Under the pieces are notes generated by a model, which ran no database searches, had not been told where the DNA came from, and saw only the letters and a program-made list of their open reading frames with translations. Both the position numbers and the translations under genes were made by a program. A DNA stretch of 21,053 nt from CALIBK01 sp037444165 (GTDB lineage Bacteria > Desulfobacterota > BSN033 > UBA1163), in NCBI GenBank assembly GCA_037444165.1, contig JBBIMX010000050.1, positions 1 through 21,053 of the forward strand, given 5' to 3'. This document shows, piece after piece, positions 14,109 to 21,053 of the stretch. How positions within the stretch are numbered: position 1 is the first letter of the stretch; each line of letters opens with the position of its first letter.

Positions 14109-15149
14109 ATGAGAAGGTGTTTTATAGTTTTTATCGTATCGGTAGCTCTTTCATTCGCCATCCTTGCTGAGCCGAGTCAAGCTCAACAGGTGAAATGGAA
14201 GGGCCAAAGTTGTTTCCCTCTTAATAACCCGTTGGGTAAACTAACGATCGCTCTATGGAAAGAGAATGTTGAAAAAATGAGTGGAGGAAGAATGGCCATC
14301 CAGCTCCATGACGCCGGAGAAGTGACTCCCCCAACTAAAATCTATGATGCTGTTCGTGATGGGCTCCTCGATTTTGGACTCAACACTCCCGCATGGCAAA
14401 AGGGCAAATATCCAGCGGGAGACCTTTATTATACCCTTCCAGGAGGTGTTCTGGAATTTAATGACCTCATTATATGGATGTACGGGGGTGGAGGGAAAGA
14501 GTTGATGCAAGAGATGTATAAGGAAGAGGTTATCGTTTTTCCATTGGGATTGACCCCTCCTGAGGAAGTTTGGTCTAAAAAGCCAATTAAAAGCTTAGCG
14601 GATATTAAAGGAATGAAAATCCGAGCCGCGGGCCTCAGTATGGAACTCTGGGAAAAGTTGGGTGCTTCAGTGGTTTTACTTGCAGCAGGAGAAGTTTTGC
14701 CTGCTTTACAAAGAGGATTGATTGATGGCGTGGAATTCTTAGAGGCGTCAGCGGACTATACACTTGGCCTTCATGAGGTCTGTAAATATCGATTTGGCCC
14801 TCCCGTTCATATGTCAAATAATATATTCCAATTAATGATCAAAACGAAATCCTGGAAGGAATTGCCGGCTGACCTTAAAGCCATCGTGGAGGGAGCAGCT
14901 ATGGCAGCCACTTTTCAGGGGTATACTAAATGGTGGATAGAAACAATTGAATTTGATAAGAAGATCAGGGATTATGGAGTGGTTACAACAAAACTGTCAC
15001 CAAAAGATCAGGCAAAAACCAGGGAACTCACGATGCAGATTCTTGATGAAAAATCAAAGCAAGACCCCTATTTTGCTAAGGTTTGGAAGTCCCAGAGAGA
15101 ATTTATTCAAAAATATAAACCCTATTATGACTTCACTAAATTTGATTAA
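14109..15149 (+). CDS. dctP: TRAP transporter substrate-binding protein, TakP/FcbT1-like
   Basis: The product is a 346-residue periplasmic binding protein. Starting at ATG 14109 it has AAGGAGG about 6 bases upstream and an ideal signal peptide: MRR, a hydrophobic core, and cleavage after SQA at residue 25. A longer frame from GTG 14040 would bury that signal peptide behind 23 charged residues and was not chosen. The segment KIRAAG...LPALQRGLIDGVEF resembles the 2-oxoacid-binding TakP and chloroaromatic/mannitol group (COG4663), not C4-dicarboxylate DctP. The arginine of the family's ligand site appears in KIRAAG. It delivers ligand to the DctQ/DctM pair encoded next. A 2-oxoacid-like ligand would fit the neighbouring dehydrogenase complex (inference). 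The symbol marks the transporter role only. Confidence 0.9.
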   Translation: MRRCFIVFIVSVALSFAILAEPSQAQQVKWKGQSCFPLNNPLGKLTIALWKENVEKMSGGRMAIQLHDAGEVTPPTKIYDAVRDGLLDFGLNTPAWQKGKYPAGDLYYTLPGGVLEFNDLIIWMYGGGGKELMQEMYKEEVIVFPLGLTPPEEVWSKKPIKSLADIKGMKIRAAGLSMELWEKLGASVVLLAAGEVLPALQRGLIDGVEFLEASADYTLGLHEVCKYRFGPPVHMSNNIFQLMIKTKSWKELPADLKAIVEGAAMAATFQGYTKWWIETIEFDKKIRDYGVVTTKLSPKDQAKTRELTMQILDEKSKQDPYFAKVWKSQREFIQKYKPYYDFTKFD

Positions 15150-15153
15150 ATCT

Positions 15154-15208
15154 TTTTCCTCCCCTGCTCTTCTCTCCAAACATAAAAAAGAAGGGCAGGG
15201 GAGGAAAA
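15154..15208 (+). other. long hairpin between dctP and dctQ
   Basis: Arms at 15154-15173 and 15189-15208 are complementary over 20 positions with a single G:T pair (TTTTCCTCCCCTGC against GCAGGGGAGGAAAA) and a 15-base loop. No T-run follows on the plus strand, so it is unlikely to stop transcription fully. Such hairpins after a binding-protein gene often protect the upstream mRNA and so raise binding protein over the membrane subunits. On the minus strand the arm ends in Ts, but no minus-strand gene is near. Confidence 0.75.
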
Positions 15209-15230
15209 CAAATCGGATAGGAGCATTCCC

Positions 15231-15734
15231 ATGAGAGTTATTAAATTCATTGACCAGATCAGCGAATGGGTTGGAAGAATCTCTGCCTGGATTATTATTC
15301 CTCTTACGCTGGTAGTGATCTATGAGGTGATTCTGAGACATTTTTTTAATGCCCCTACGGGTTGGGGATATGATACATTATGGATGCTTTATAGCGCTCA
15401 ATTCATGTTAGGAGGAGCCTATACCCTTCTTAAAAGAAGTCATGTGAGAATAGATATCATCTATAACACATTATCTTTTAGAGGGAAGGTTATTTTCGAT
15501 ATCATTATCTATTCTGGAGTTTTTTTATTTATCACGATCTTATTTACTTGGGCAGGGATAAGGTTTGCTTCCGAAGCATGGGCTACCAATGAAAAACTCT
15601 CTACCACAAATTGGTTTTTCCCCTCGGGTCCAATCAAAACGGTCATTCCTGTTTCATTTTTTCTTTTAACCCTTCAATCGCTCGCTGAGCTTCTTCGAAA
15701 TATTTCAATCCTTCTAAAGGAGAAAAAAGGATGA
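15231..15734 (+). CDS. dctQ: TRAP transporter small membrane subunit
   Basis: A 167-residue DctQ-family protein (PF04290) with four likely membrane helices: about 15-33, 50-66, 84-108 and 130-152. The family signature region WGYDTLWMLYSAQFMLGGAYTLLKRSHVRIDI is recognisable in pieces (GGAYTL, SHVRID). It forms the membrane complex with DctM and docks the binding protein; transport is driven by a sodium or proton gradient. ATG 15231 is preceded by AGGAG. Its stop overlaps the dctM start (ATGA), the usual arrangement. Confidence 0.92.
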   Translation: MRVIKFIDQISEWVGRISAWIIIPLTLVVIYEVILRHFFNAPTGWGYDTLWMLYSAQFMLGGAYTLLKRSHVRIDIIYNTLSFRGKVIFDIIIYSGVFLFITILFTWAGIRFASEAWATNEKLSTTNWFFPSGPIKTVIPVSFFLLTLQSLAELLRNISILLKEKKG

Positions 15735-17065
15735 GTGGTGATCAGCTCGCTGCAGTGATTATGTTTATATTTCTCTTGGCTATGATCATTTGTGGAGTCC
15801 ATCTTGCTTTTTCTTTGATGTTTGTGGGGTTAGTTTTTGGCCTAATCTTTCAAGGGTTTTCGATTTTCCCTATGTCCATGCTGCAGATTTTCGATGTGAT
15901 GGAAAGTGAAATTCTTATAGCGGTTCCATTATTTGTTTTTATGGGGACCATTCTGGAGAAAAGTGGCGTTGCCGAAAAGGTATATCAAAGTCTTTATGAA
16001 CTTTTTGGTCCGGTGAGAGGCGGTCTGGCTATCGCGACGATTGTGACCTGTACTATTTTTGCTGCCTGTACAGGTGTCATCGCTGCCACTGTGACGACCA
16101 TGACACTACTGGCTATCCCATCCATGCTCAAACGCAAATATGACAAAGGATTAGCTACGGGGGTCGTCTGCGCAGGAGGAAGTTTAGGAATTCTGATCCC
16201 CCCCAGCGTAATGTTAGTGATGTATGGGCCTTTGGCAAATCTTTCGGTGGCAAAGCTCTTTGCAGCCGCCCTTTTCCCCGGACTTCTTCTCTCGGCATTA
16301 TATTTGGCCTATATTCTTTTTCGTACTTGGATCCAACCTGAATCAGCTCCTGCCATTTCTCCTGATGAAAGGCCTCCCATCGGTTTGAAATTATTTAAAA
16401 AAACGGCTATTCATATTGCCCCTTCATTTATCCTTATTGTCGCTGTTTTAGGTTCAATCATCGCAGGGATTGCCTCTCCTACCGAAGCCTCAGGAGTAGG
16501 AGCATTTTGTGCATTGATTCTCGCTGGTTTTTATCGAAAACTTACATTTCAATATGTCAAGGAAGCAGCCCATACGACTCTTATTGTTACTGCTATGGTA
16601 TTTTTCATTATCATCGGGGCTGGAATATTTAACGCTGTCTTTATTTTTTTAGGGGGAGGCGAAGTGGTTAAAAACGCACTCATGGGCCTTCCTTTTGGGA
16701 AATGGTTCATTTTGGCCACAATGATGTTTATCCTTTTTATTGGAGGTTTCTTTATCTCTTGGCAAGGGCTTCTTTATATGTTGATTCCTATCTTTTTGCC
16801 TGTAGTTTCGGCCTTAGGTTTCGATCAATTATGGTTTGGATTATTGGTTTGTGTCAATTTACAAATGTCTTTTCTTACTCCCCCCTTTGCTTATGCCATC
16901 TTCTTTGTGAAAGGAGCAGCTCCCCCTGAGATTACCACATGGGATATTTACCGTGGGGTAATTCCTTTTGTGATCCTTCAGGCAATTGGACTTTTCATTT
17001 GTATCATCTATCCAGAGATCATTCTGTGGTTTCCTCGTGTGACTCTTGGGGCTGGTGGGAGATAA
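15731..17065 (+). CDS. dctM: TRAP transporter large membrane subunit
   Basis: A 444-residue, strongly hydrophobic protein of the DctM family (PF06808), the ion-coupled translocation subunit with about 12 membrane segments. Typical landmarks are FVFMGTILEKSGVAEKVYQSL near residue 65, TGVIAATVTTMTLLAIPSM, GGSLGILIPPSVMLVMYGPLAN and SPTEASGVGAF. GILIPPS and PTEA are hallmarks of the family. Length is normal and it appears intact. The start ATG overlaps the dctQ stop, with AAAGGAG in the upstream codons. Together with DctP and DctQ it completes the importer of the cluster. Confidence 0.94.
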   Translation: MSGDQLAAVIMFIFLLAMIICGVHLAFSLMFVGLVFGLIFQGFSIFPMSMLQIFDVMESEILIAVPLFVFMGTILEKSGVAEKVYQSLYELFGPVRGGLAIATIVTCTIFAACTGVIAATVTTMTLLAIPSMLKRKYDKGLATGVVCAGGSLGILIPPSVMLVMYGPLANLSVAKLFAAALFPGLLLSALYLAYILFRTWIQPESAPAISPDERPPIGLKLFKKTAIHIAPSFILIVAVLGSIIAGIASPTEASGVGAFCALILAGFYRKLTFQYVKEAAHTTLIVTAMVFFIIIGAGIFNAVFIFLGGGEVVKNALMGLPFGKWFILATMMFILFIGGFFISWQGLLYMLIPIFLPVVSALGFDQLWFGLLVCVNLQMSFLTPPFAYAIFFVKGAAPPEITTWDIYRGVIPFVILQAIGLFICIIYPEIILWFPRVTLGAGGR

Positions 17066-17099
17066 TCACATTGCTTGAATTGAACAAGAGGTGGAGAGG

Positions 17100-17894
17100 A
17101 TGGGAAAACGTTTAAAAGATAAAATAGCCCTGATCACTGGGGCAGGGTCAGTGGGGCCAGGTTGGGGAAACGGTAAGGCTACGGCTGTACTTTTTGCAAG
17201 AGAAGGAGCAAAGATTTTTGCTGTGGATGTTAACCTCGCGGCAGCCGAGGAGACCAAATCAATTATCGAGAGCGAAGGAGGAATCTGTTCGGTCATGAAA
17301 GTCGATGTATCCTGCTCGGAGGATGTCAAAGCAATGGTCGATGAATGTATAACTACCTATGGTCGAATCGATATCCTCCACAATAACGTTGGAATCGTGG
17401 TACTTGGTGGATTGGAAGAGACCAGTGAGGAAACGTGGGATCGGGTTATGGCGGTTAACCTCAAGAGTATGTTTCTCACCTGTAAATATACAATTCCCCA
17501 TATGGAGAAACAGGGGGGAGGAGTCATTATCAACATCTCCTCAGTGGCTGCGATCCGATATACGGGGATCCCTTATATCACTTACTATGCGAGCAAGGCG
17601 GGAATACTTGGATTAACCCGGGCTATAGCCTTACAGTATGCGGCTAAAAATATCCGGGCCAACTGTATTCTTCCAGGATTGATGAATACCCCATTGGTGT
17701 ATGAATCCATAAAGGGCTGTTACGAAGATATAGAGAAGATGATTGAGGCACGAAATAAACAATGCCCCACAGGCAAAATGGGGGAGGCTTGGGATGTAGC
17801 CCATGCGGCTTTGTTCCTTGCCTCTGATGAGGCCAAATATATTACCGGTATCGAGCTCATTGTTGACGGAGGCCTCACCAGTAAATATGTTTAA
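17100..17894 (+). CDS. short-chain dehydrogenase/reductase (SDR)
   Basis: A 264-residue classical SDR. The catalytic Ser148 (NISS), Tyr162 and Lys166 (YYASK) are present, with HNNVG in place of the usual NNAG and a C-terminal IELIVDGG. The dinucleotide loop is extended: TGAGSVGPGWGNG (13-25) contains about four more residues than the common TGAGSGIG. An acidic residue after the second strand (AVDVN) favours NAD. ATG 17100 is chosen over the GTG at 17091, since GGTGGAG lies just upstream and the protein then begins in the normal SDR way. It is the last gene of the cluster, 34 bp after dctM, and probably interconverts a hydroxyl and a keto group of the imported compound or an intermediate. Substrate not predictable. 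Confidence 0.92.
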   Translation: MGKRLKDKIALITGAGSVGPGWGNGKATAVLFAREGAKIFAVDVNLAAAEETKSIIESEGGICSVMKVDVSCSEDVKAMVDECITTYGRIDILHNNVGIVVLGGLEETSEETWDRVMAVNLKSMFLTCKYTIPHMEKQGGGVIINISSVAAIRYTGIPYITYYASKAGILGLTRAIALQYAAKNIRANCILPGLMNTPLVYESIKGCYEDIEKMIEARNKQCPTGKMGEAWDVAHAALFLASDEAKYITGIELIVDGGLTSKYV

Positions 17895-17945
17895 TTTAAA
17901 GGATGAAATTGAGGATGAACTATTTCTGTTGGTCTTTTCTTCTCG

Positions 17946-20201
17946 TTAACCGCAGTCGGAATAACCACAGAGACACTTGACACATCCTTCCTCGAAGAGG
18001 AGGGGTCCTCCACACTCAGGGCATGCTCCCCTCTGAAAGATTGGATTTGATTTACCAAAGAGGAGGAGTTTTTGTTCAACCCTCGCCTCCTTGACCTCAA
18101 CCTTAGCCTTATTTTTTTCTCTCAGATGCCATTCAATCGCTTTTGCAATGGCATCGGAGCAAGAGAGAATCCTGCCTTCCTGTGACCAGACCGGCATATG
18201 GCAACTGATCCCTTTTAGCTGTCGAACGATCTCCGTAGCGTCTATTCCCGATCGGAGAGCCAGGGAGACCAGACGACCGATGGCTTCAGATTGGGAAGCT
18301 GCACAACCTCCAGCTTTTCCGATCTGATTGAAGATTTCAAAAAGCCTTCCCTCTTCATCCTCGTTGACCGTAACGTAAAGATTTCCACAACCCGTTTTAA
18401 TCTTCCGGGTAGAGCCATGCATCACATCCCCACGAGCTCGTGGTCTTCGTTCCTTTTTAAACCCATCCATCTTTTCTTCTTCACCTTCTCTCGATGGGAT
18501 TCCTTTATAAAGGACCTGTTCTTCTCGACTTCGATCCCGATAGATGGTCACCCCCTTACATCCTAATTCATAGGCCAGGAGATAGACCTTGGCGATATCG
18601 TCCATCGTGGCGTCATGGGGAAAATTGACGGTCTTGGAGACGGCATTGTCGGTATATTTCTGGAAGGCGGCCTGCATTCGAACATGATCCTCCGGAGAGA
18701 TCTCATGGGCAGTCACAAAGAGCCGCTTTGCCTTTTCTGGGACCTCTGGAAGATCTTTTAATGAACCGACCTCGAGAATCTTCTTCATCACCTCTTCGGA
18801 ATAGAACCCTTCAGCTCTGGCCACCTGTTCAAAAAATGGATTGATTTCTAAAAGCTTCTTTCCATCAAGGACATGTCTGACAAATACGAGGGCAAAAAGC
18901 GGTTCGATGCCGGATGAGGTACCAGCAATTATGGATATGGTTCCGGCTGGAGCAATGGTGGTGATGGTGGCGTTTCTCATGGCCTCCCATTTTCCTTTCA
19001 AAGTACTTTTCTCAAAATTGGGAAAAGACCCCCTTTGGAGGGCCAATCGATAAGAGGCCTGACGACCCTTCTCCTGAATGAAGGCCATGATCCGTTCTCC
19101 AAGTTCGAAAGCCATTGGGTGATTATAGGGGATTCCTAATTGAATAAGAAGGTCTGCAAAACCCATGACTCCCAGGCCAATCTTTCGATTGGCCTTCGTC
19201 ATCGTCTCGATTTGAGGAAGGGTGTAGCGATTCATATCGATCACATTATCTAAAAAATGGATGGCCCGTTCCGTTACGGAACCCAATTTTTCCCAATCGA
19301 TCTCCCCGTTCTTTGCCATATGGGAAAGATTGATGGATCCAAGGTTACAGGATTCATAGGGGAGGAGGGGTTGCTCCCCGCAGGGATTCGTACTTTCGAT
19401 CTCTCCCAGATGAGGAGTGGGATTGTCTCGATTGATTCGATCGATGAAGATGATCCCCGGATCGCCGTTCTTCCACGCATAATAGACTATCTTTTCAAAG
19501 ACCTCTCGAGCCGGCAGACGACTTACGATTTCCTTAGTTCTTGGATTTCTGAGAGGATAATCCCTTCCCTTCTCTACCGCTTCCATAAACTCATCCGTTG
19601 CGGCCACAGAGATGTTGAAATTATTGAACCGGTGATCTTTATCTTTACATTGAATAAATTCAAGGATATCAGGATGATCTACCCGGAGGATTCCCATATT
19701 AGCTCCTCTTCGGGTTCCACCCTGCTTGATCGTTTCGGTGGCTGCATCAAAGACACTCATGAATGAAACCGGACCACTGGAGACCCCTTTCGTTGAACCT
19801 ACGACGTCATTCTTAGGCCTAAGCCTTGAGAATGAGAATCCAGTTCCACCTCCACTCTTCTGAATCAGAGCCATATGTTTGACGGCGTCAAAAATCTCTT
19901 CCATGGAGTCCCCAACAGGGAGGACAAAACAGGCAGAGAGTTGTTGGAGTTCCCTCCCTGCATTCATCAGGGTTGGAGAATTAGGAAGAAAATCCAGGGA
20001 GGCCATTAATTGAAAAAACTCTTCTTCAAGGGAGGGGAGATCTGCTTTAGGATTATAAAGTTGATCTGCTGAGGCGATATTCCTTGCGACCCGGCGGAAA
20101 AGTTCCTCCGGGGTTTCGACGATATTTCCTTGAAGATCTTTTTTGAGGTATCGCTTCTCGAGGACGGCTAAGGCATTTGAGGTGAGAGGAGCCAAACTCA
20201 T
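17946..20201 (-). CDS. nrdJ: adenosylcobalamin-dependent (class II) ribonucleoside reductase
   Basis: A 751-residue NrdJ, which reduces ribonucleotides to deoxyribonucleotides with adenosylcobalamin as radical source, with or without oxygen. Active-site residues are visible: Cys91 in LSACFVLP, then Asn272, Cys274 and Glu276 in NPCGEQPLL, and Cys285 in ESCNLGS. The loop KSGGGTGFSFSRLRP at about 115-129 and GGTRRGANMG are family hallmarks. The C-terminal CPECGG...CLCGYSDCG supplies a zinc-ribbon-like cysteine cluster used for disulfide exchange. GGAGG lies about 7 bases before the ATG. It runs convergent to the catabolic cluster with a 51-bp gap and no obvious terminator. An NrdR-like box lies upstream. 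Confidence 0.96.
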   Translation of the reverse strand: MSLAPLTSNALAVLEKRYLKKDLQGNIVETPEELFRRVARNIASADQLYNPKADLPSLEEEFFQLMASLDFLPNSPTLMNAGRELQQLSACFVLPVGDSMEEIFDAVKHMALIQKSGGGTGFSFSRLRPKNDVVGSTKGVSSGPVSFMSVFDAATETIKQGGTRRGANMGILRVDHPDILEFIQCKDKDHRFNNFNISVAATDEFMEAVEKGRDYPLRNPRTKEIVSRLPAREVFEKIVYYAWKNGDPGIIFIDRINRDNPTPHLGEIESTNPCGEQPLLPYESCNLGSINLSHMAKNGEIDWEKLGSVTERAIHFLDNVIDMNRYTLPQIETMTKANRKIGLGVMGFADLLIQLGIPYNHPMAFELGERIMAFIQEKGRQASYRLALQRGSFPNFEKSTLKGKWEAMRNATITTIAPAGTISIIAGTSSGIEPLFALVFVRHVLDGKKLLEINPFFEQVARAEGFYSEEVMKKILEVGSLKDLPEVPEKAKRLFVTAHEISPEDHVRMQAAFQKYTDNAVSKTVNFPHDATMDDIAKVYLLAYELGCKGVTIYRDRSREEQVLYKGIPSREGEEEKMDGFKKERRPRARGDVMHGSTRKIKTGCGNLYVTVNEDEEGRLFEIFNQIGKAGGCAASQSEAIGRLVSLALRSGIDATEIVRQLKGISCHMPVWSQEGRILSCSDAIAKAIEWHLREKNKAKVEVKEARVEQKLLLFGKSNPIFQRGACPECGGPLLFEEGCVKCLCGYSDCG

Positions 20202-20248
20202 TTTTTTCCTCCAGAGTACTAAATATGGATATCAATTTTTAAGGTTAG

Positions 20249-20262
20249 CACAATATTTTGTG
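20249..20262. promoter_or_regulatory. NrdR-type box upstream of nrdJ
   Basis: CACAATATTTTGTG fits the known NrdR consensus (acaCwAtATaTwGtgt) with near-perfect dyad symmetry and lies 48-61 bp before the nrdJ ATG. NrdR normally needs two boxes about 31 bp apart. The region near 20218-20233 (ACTAAATATGGATATC) is only a weak candidate for the second. A minus-strand TTGACT (20264-20269) lies beside the box. Confidence 0.6.
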
Positions 20263-20280
20263 AAGTCAAGAGAGGCAAAT

Positions 20281-20709
20281 TTATCCTACTGGGGAGATAA
20301 ATTTGCGGATATATCGATCCATGTATTCTTGAGGCAGGTTTGAATCGAAAAGGCCTCTCATGATTCTCTCCCTATATTCCTTTTTGGGCTGACCTTCCTC
20401 TTCGGTAGAATCTACATATGCTAAACACTTAAGAATGTGTCCTTCGAACTCCACTTCCACTGTTTCTTTACGATAACCCGCTTCCTCGATTTCCCAATAA
20501 TCCAAGGTATGTTCATCCGATTCGGATATCTCATAGATGACTCCATGAACCTCATCTGTCTTGGATTGAATAATATTGGCATATCCCCGTTTCGAAATAA
20601 TCCAGCGATACCCTTTCAAGATTCCTTTTCCAATAACTCGATGCTCAGGGCACCGATCTTCCATTTGCTTTCGCCACAAATTCGACCCATAGGCAAAGTA
20701 AAGTTTCAT
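20281..20709 (-). CDS. gamma-glutamylcyclotransferase-fold protein
   Basis: A 142-residue protein of the GGCT/AIG2-like family. The glycine-rich YFAYGSNL loop is at residues 4-11, and the conserved acid expected for cyclisation chemistry is in LDYWE (Glu73), followed by AGY. Family members release 5-oxoproline from gamma-glutamyl amines or act in antibiotic side-chain processing, so the exact substrate is uncertain. Length is close to the bacterial family. GGAGG occurs about 10 bases before the ATG. It lies 79 bp upstream of nrdJ on the same strand, but the NrdR box in that gap suggests nrdJ has its own promoter. A link with nucleotide metabolism is not implied. Confidence 0.85.
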   Translation of the reverse strand: MKLYFAYGSNLWRKQMEDRCPEHRVIGKGILKGYRWIISKRGYANIIQSKTDEVHGVIYEISESDEHTLDYWEIEEAGYRKETVEVEFEGHILKCLAYVDSTEEEGQPKKEYRERIMRGLFDSNLPQEYMDRYIRKFISPVG

Positions 20710-20906
20710 TTTTCGTTTTCCTCCTTTAATCCACCCCCAACCCCTTTAAATACCTCACAAATCAAATGTCTTCTCTTAAAGTTTTGTGGGTACACTCCAC
20801 TTAACTGCCTCATGGCCTTTGAATGATTCCCATCAGGAAAGATTCCTATCATTATTGAGCAGAGAATGTCAAAATTAAATGGATAATGGCCAAATTATTT
20901 TTCATG

Positions 20907-21035
20907 GTGACCCCTCACTGAAGGGTGGAAATAAATTTAAGCCCGACAGGAGTATTTCCGAAACCCATAGAACGCGGATGGATTTCTACACCTTCCCTTC
21001 TCGGGCTTATTCCCCACTTCTTAATGAGGGATTAC
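20907..21035. repeat. dispersed palindromic repeat, copy 3 (129 bp)
   Basis: This copy shares GGAAATAAATTTAAGCCCGA and the following 40 bases almost exactly with copies 1 and 2, then joins directly to the right arm (GGATTTCTACACC...TCGGGCTTATTCC). The long spacer of copy 2 is absent. Tips are GTGACCCCTC and GAGGGATTAC. The 8-bp flanks (TTTTCATG and GAGGAGAT) do not match, so no target duplication is visible. The 197 bases before it (20710-20906) hold no gene and no clear promoter; only isolated TTGACA-like boxes were seen. Confidence 0.85.
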
Positions 21036-21053
21036 GAGGAGATAAAAAAATGG
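21036..21053 (+). promoter_or_regulatory. ribosome binding site and ATG of a gene starting at the right edge
   Basis: GAGGAG, then 8 bases, then ATG at 21050-21052: a textbook start immediately after the repeat. Only four bases of the possible gene are inside the window, so its identity is unknown. Confidence 0.4.

Noticed and set aside
15154..15208. Intrinsic terminator after dctP
   Set aside because: The downstream arm is followed by AAAACAAATC, not a T-run; dctQ and dctM must be expressed with dctP.
20202..20280. Cobalamin riboswitch before nrdJ
   Set aside because: The 79-bp gap is too short and lacks a B12-box-like sequence.

Overview
The window reads as chromosomal DNA of an anaerobic bacterium. 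The best guess is Desulfobacterota (the former Deltaproteobacteria, syntrophic or sulfate-reducer type). This rests on gene content: a DUF362 protein next to an acyl-CoA ligase, an NDP-forming acyl-CoA synthetase subunit, a TRAP transporter of the 2-oxoacid type, and a B12-dependent ribonucleotide reductase. Base composition is moderate, somewhat AT-rich by eye, and looks even along the window. No rRNA, tRNA, CRISPR array, phage gene or transposase gene was seen.

Layout. (1) 1-2247, minus strand: a DUF362 protein followed by the first 292 codons of an AMP-forming long-chain acyl-CoA ligase that runs off the left edge. (2) 2248-2593: an intergenic region with two divergent sigma70-like promoters flanking a copy of a dispersed palindromic repeat. 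(3) 2594-5256, plus strand: an unrecognised soluble protein, an alpha-type NDP-forming acyl-CoA synthetase without its ATP-grasp partner, and a small membrane protein whose GTG start overlaps the synthetase stop. (4) 5257-5633: a second, longer repeat copy with a perfect 8-bp target duplication, then a promoter overlaid by a perfect 19-bp tandem repeat. (5) 5634-17894, plus strand: a 12-gene cluster of XRE-cupin regulator, dihydrolipoyl dehydrogenase (E3), lipoyl acyltransferase (E2), E1alpha-1, E1beta-1, E1alpha-2, E1beta-2, zinc alcohol dehydrogenase, TRAP DctP, DctQ, DctM and an SDR oxidoreductase. (6) 17946-20709, minus strand: nrdJ with an NrdR-like box upstream, preceded by a gamma-glutamylcyclotransferase-fold protein. 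(7) 20710-21053: intergenic, with a third repeat copy directly before a ribosome binding site and ATG at the right edge.

How the parts fit. The 12-gene cluster looks like one catabolic unit. The TRAP system imports a small organic acid or carbonyl compound. The alcohol dehydrogenase and SDR would interconvert hydroxyl and carbonyl groups. The E1/E2/E3 complex would convert a 2-oxoacid or alpha-hydroxyketone to acyl-CoA plus NADH. The upstream acyl-CoA synthetase subunit could recover ATP from the acyl-CoA. The unusual point is two complete E1 heterodimers sharing one E2 and one E3. The first E1beta differs in its active-site loop, which suggests two related substrates or a branched pathway. 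The substrate cannot be read from the sequence. It resembles acetoin or branched 2-oxoacid systems but lacks acoX and an AcoR-type sigma54 activator. The other main find is the repeat family, a MITE-like element in three gene-flanking positions.
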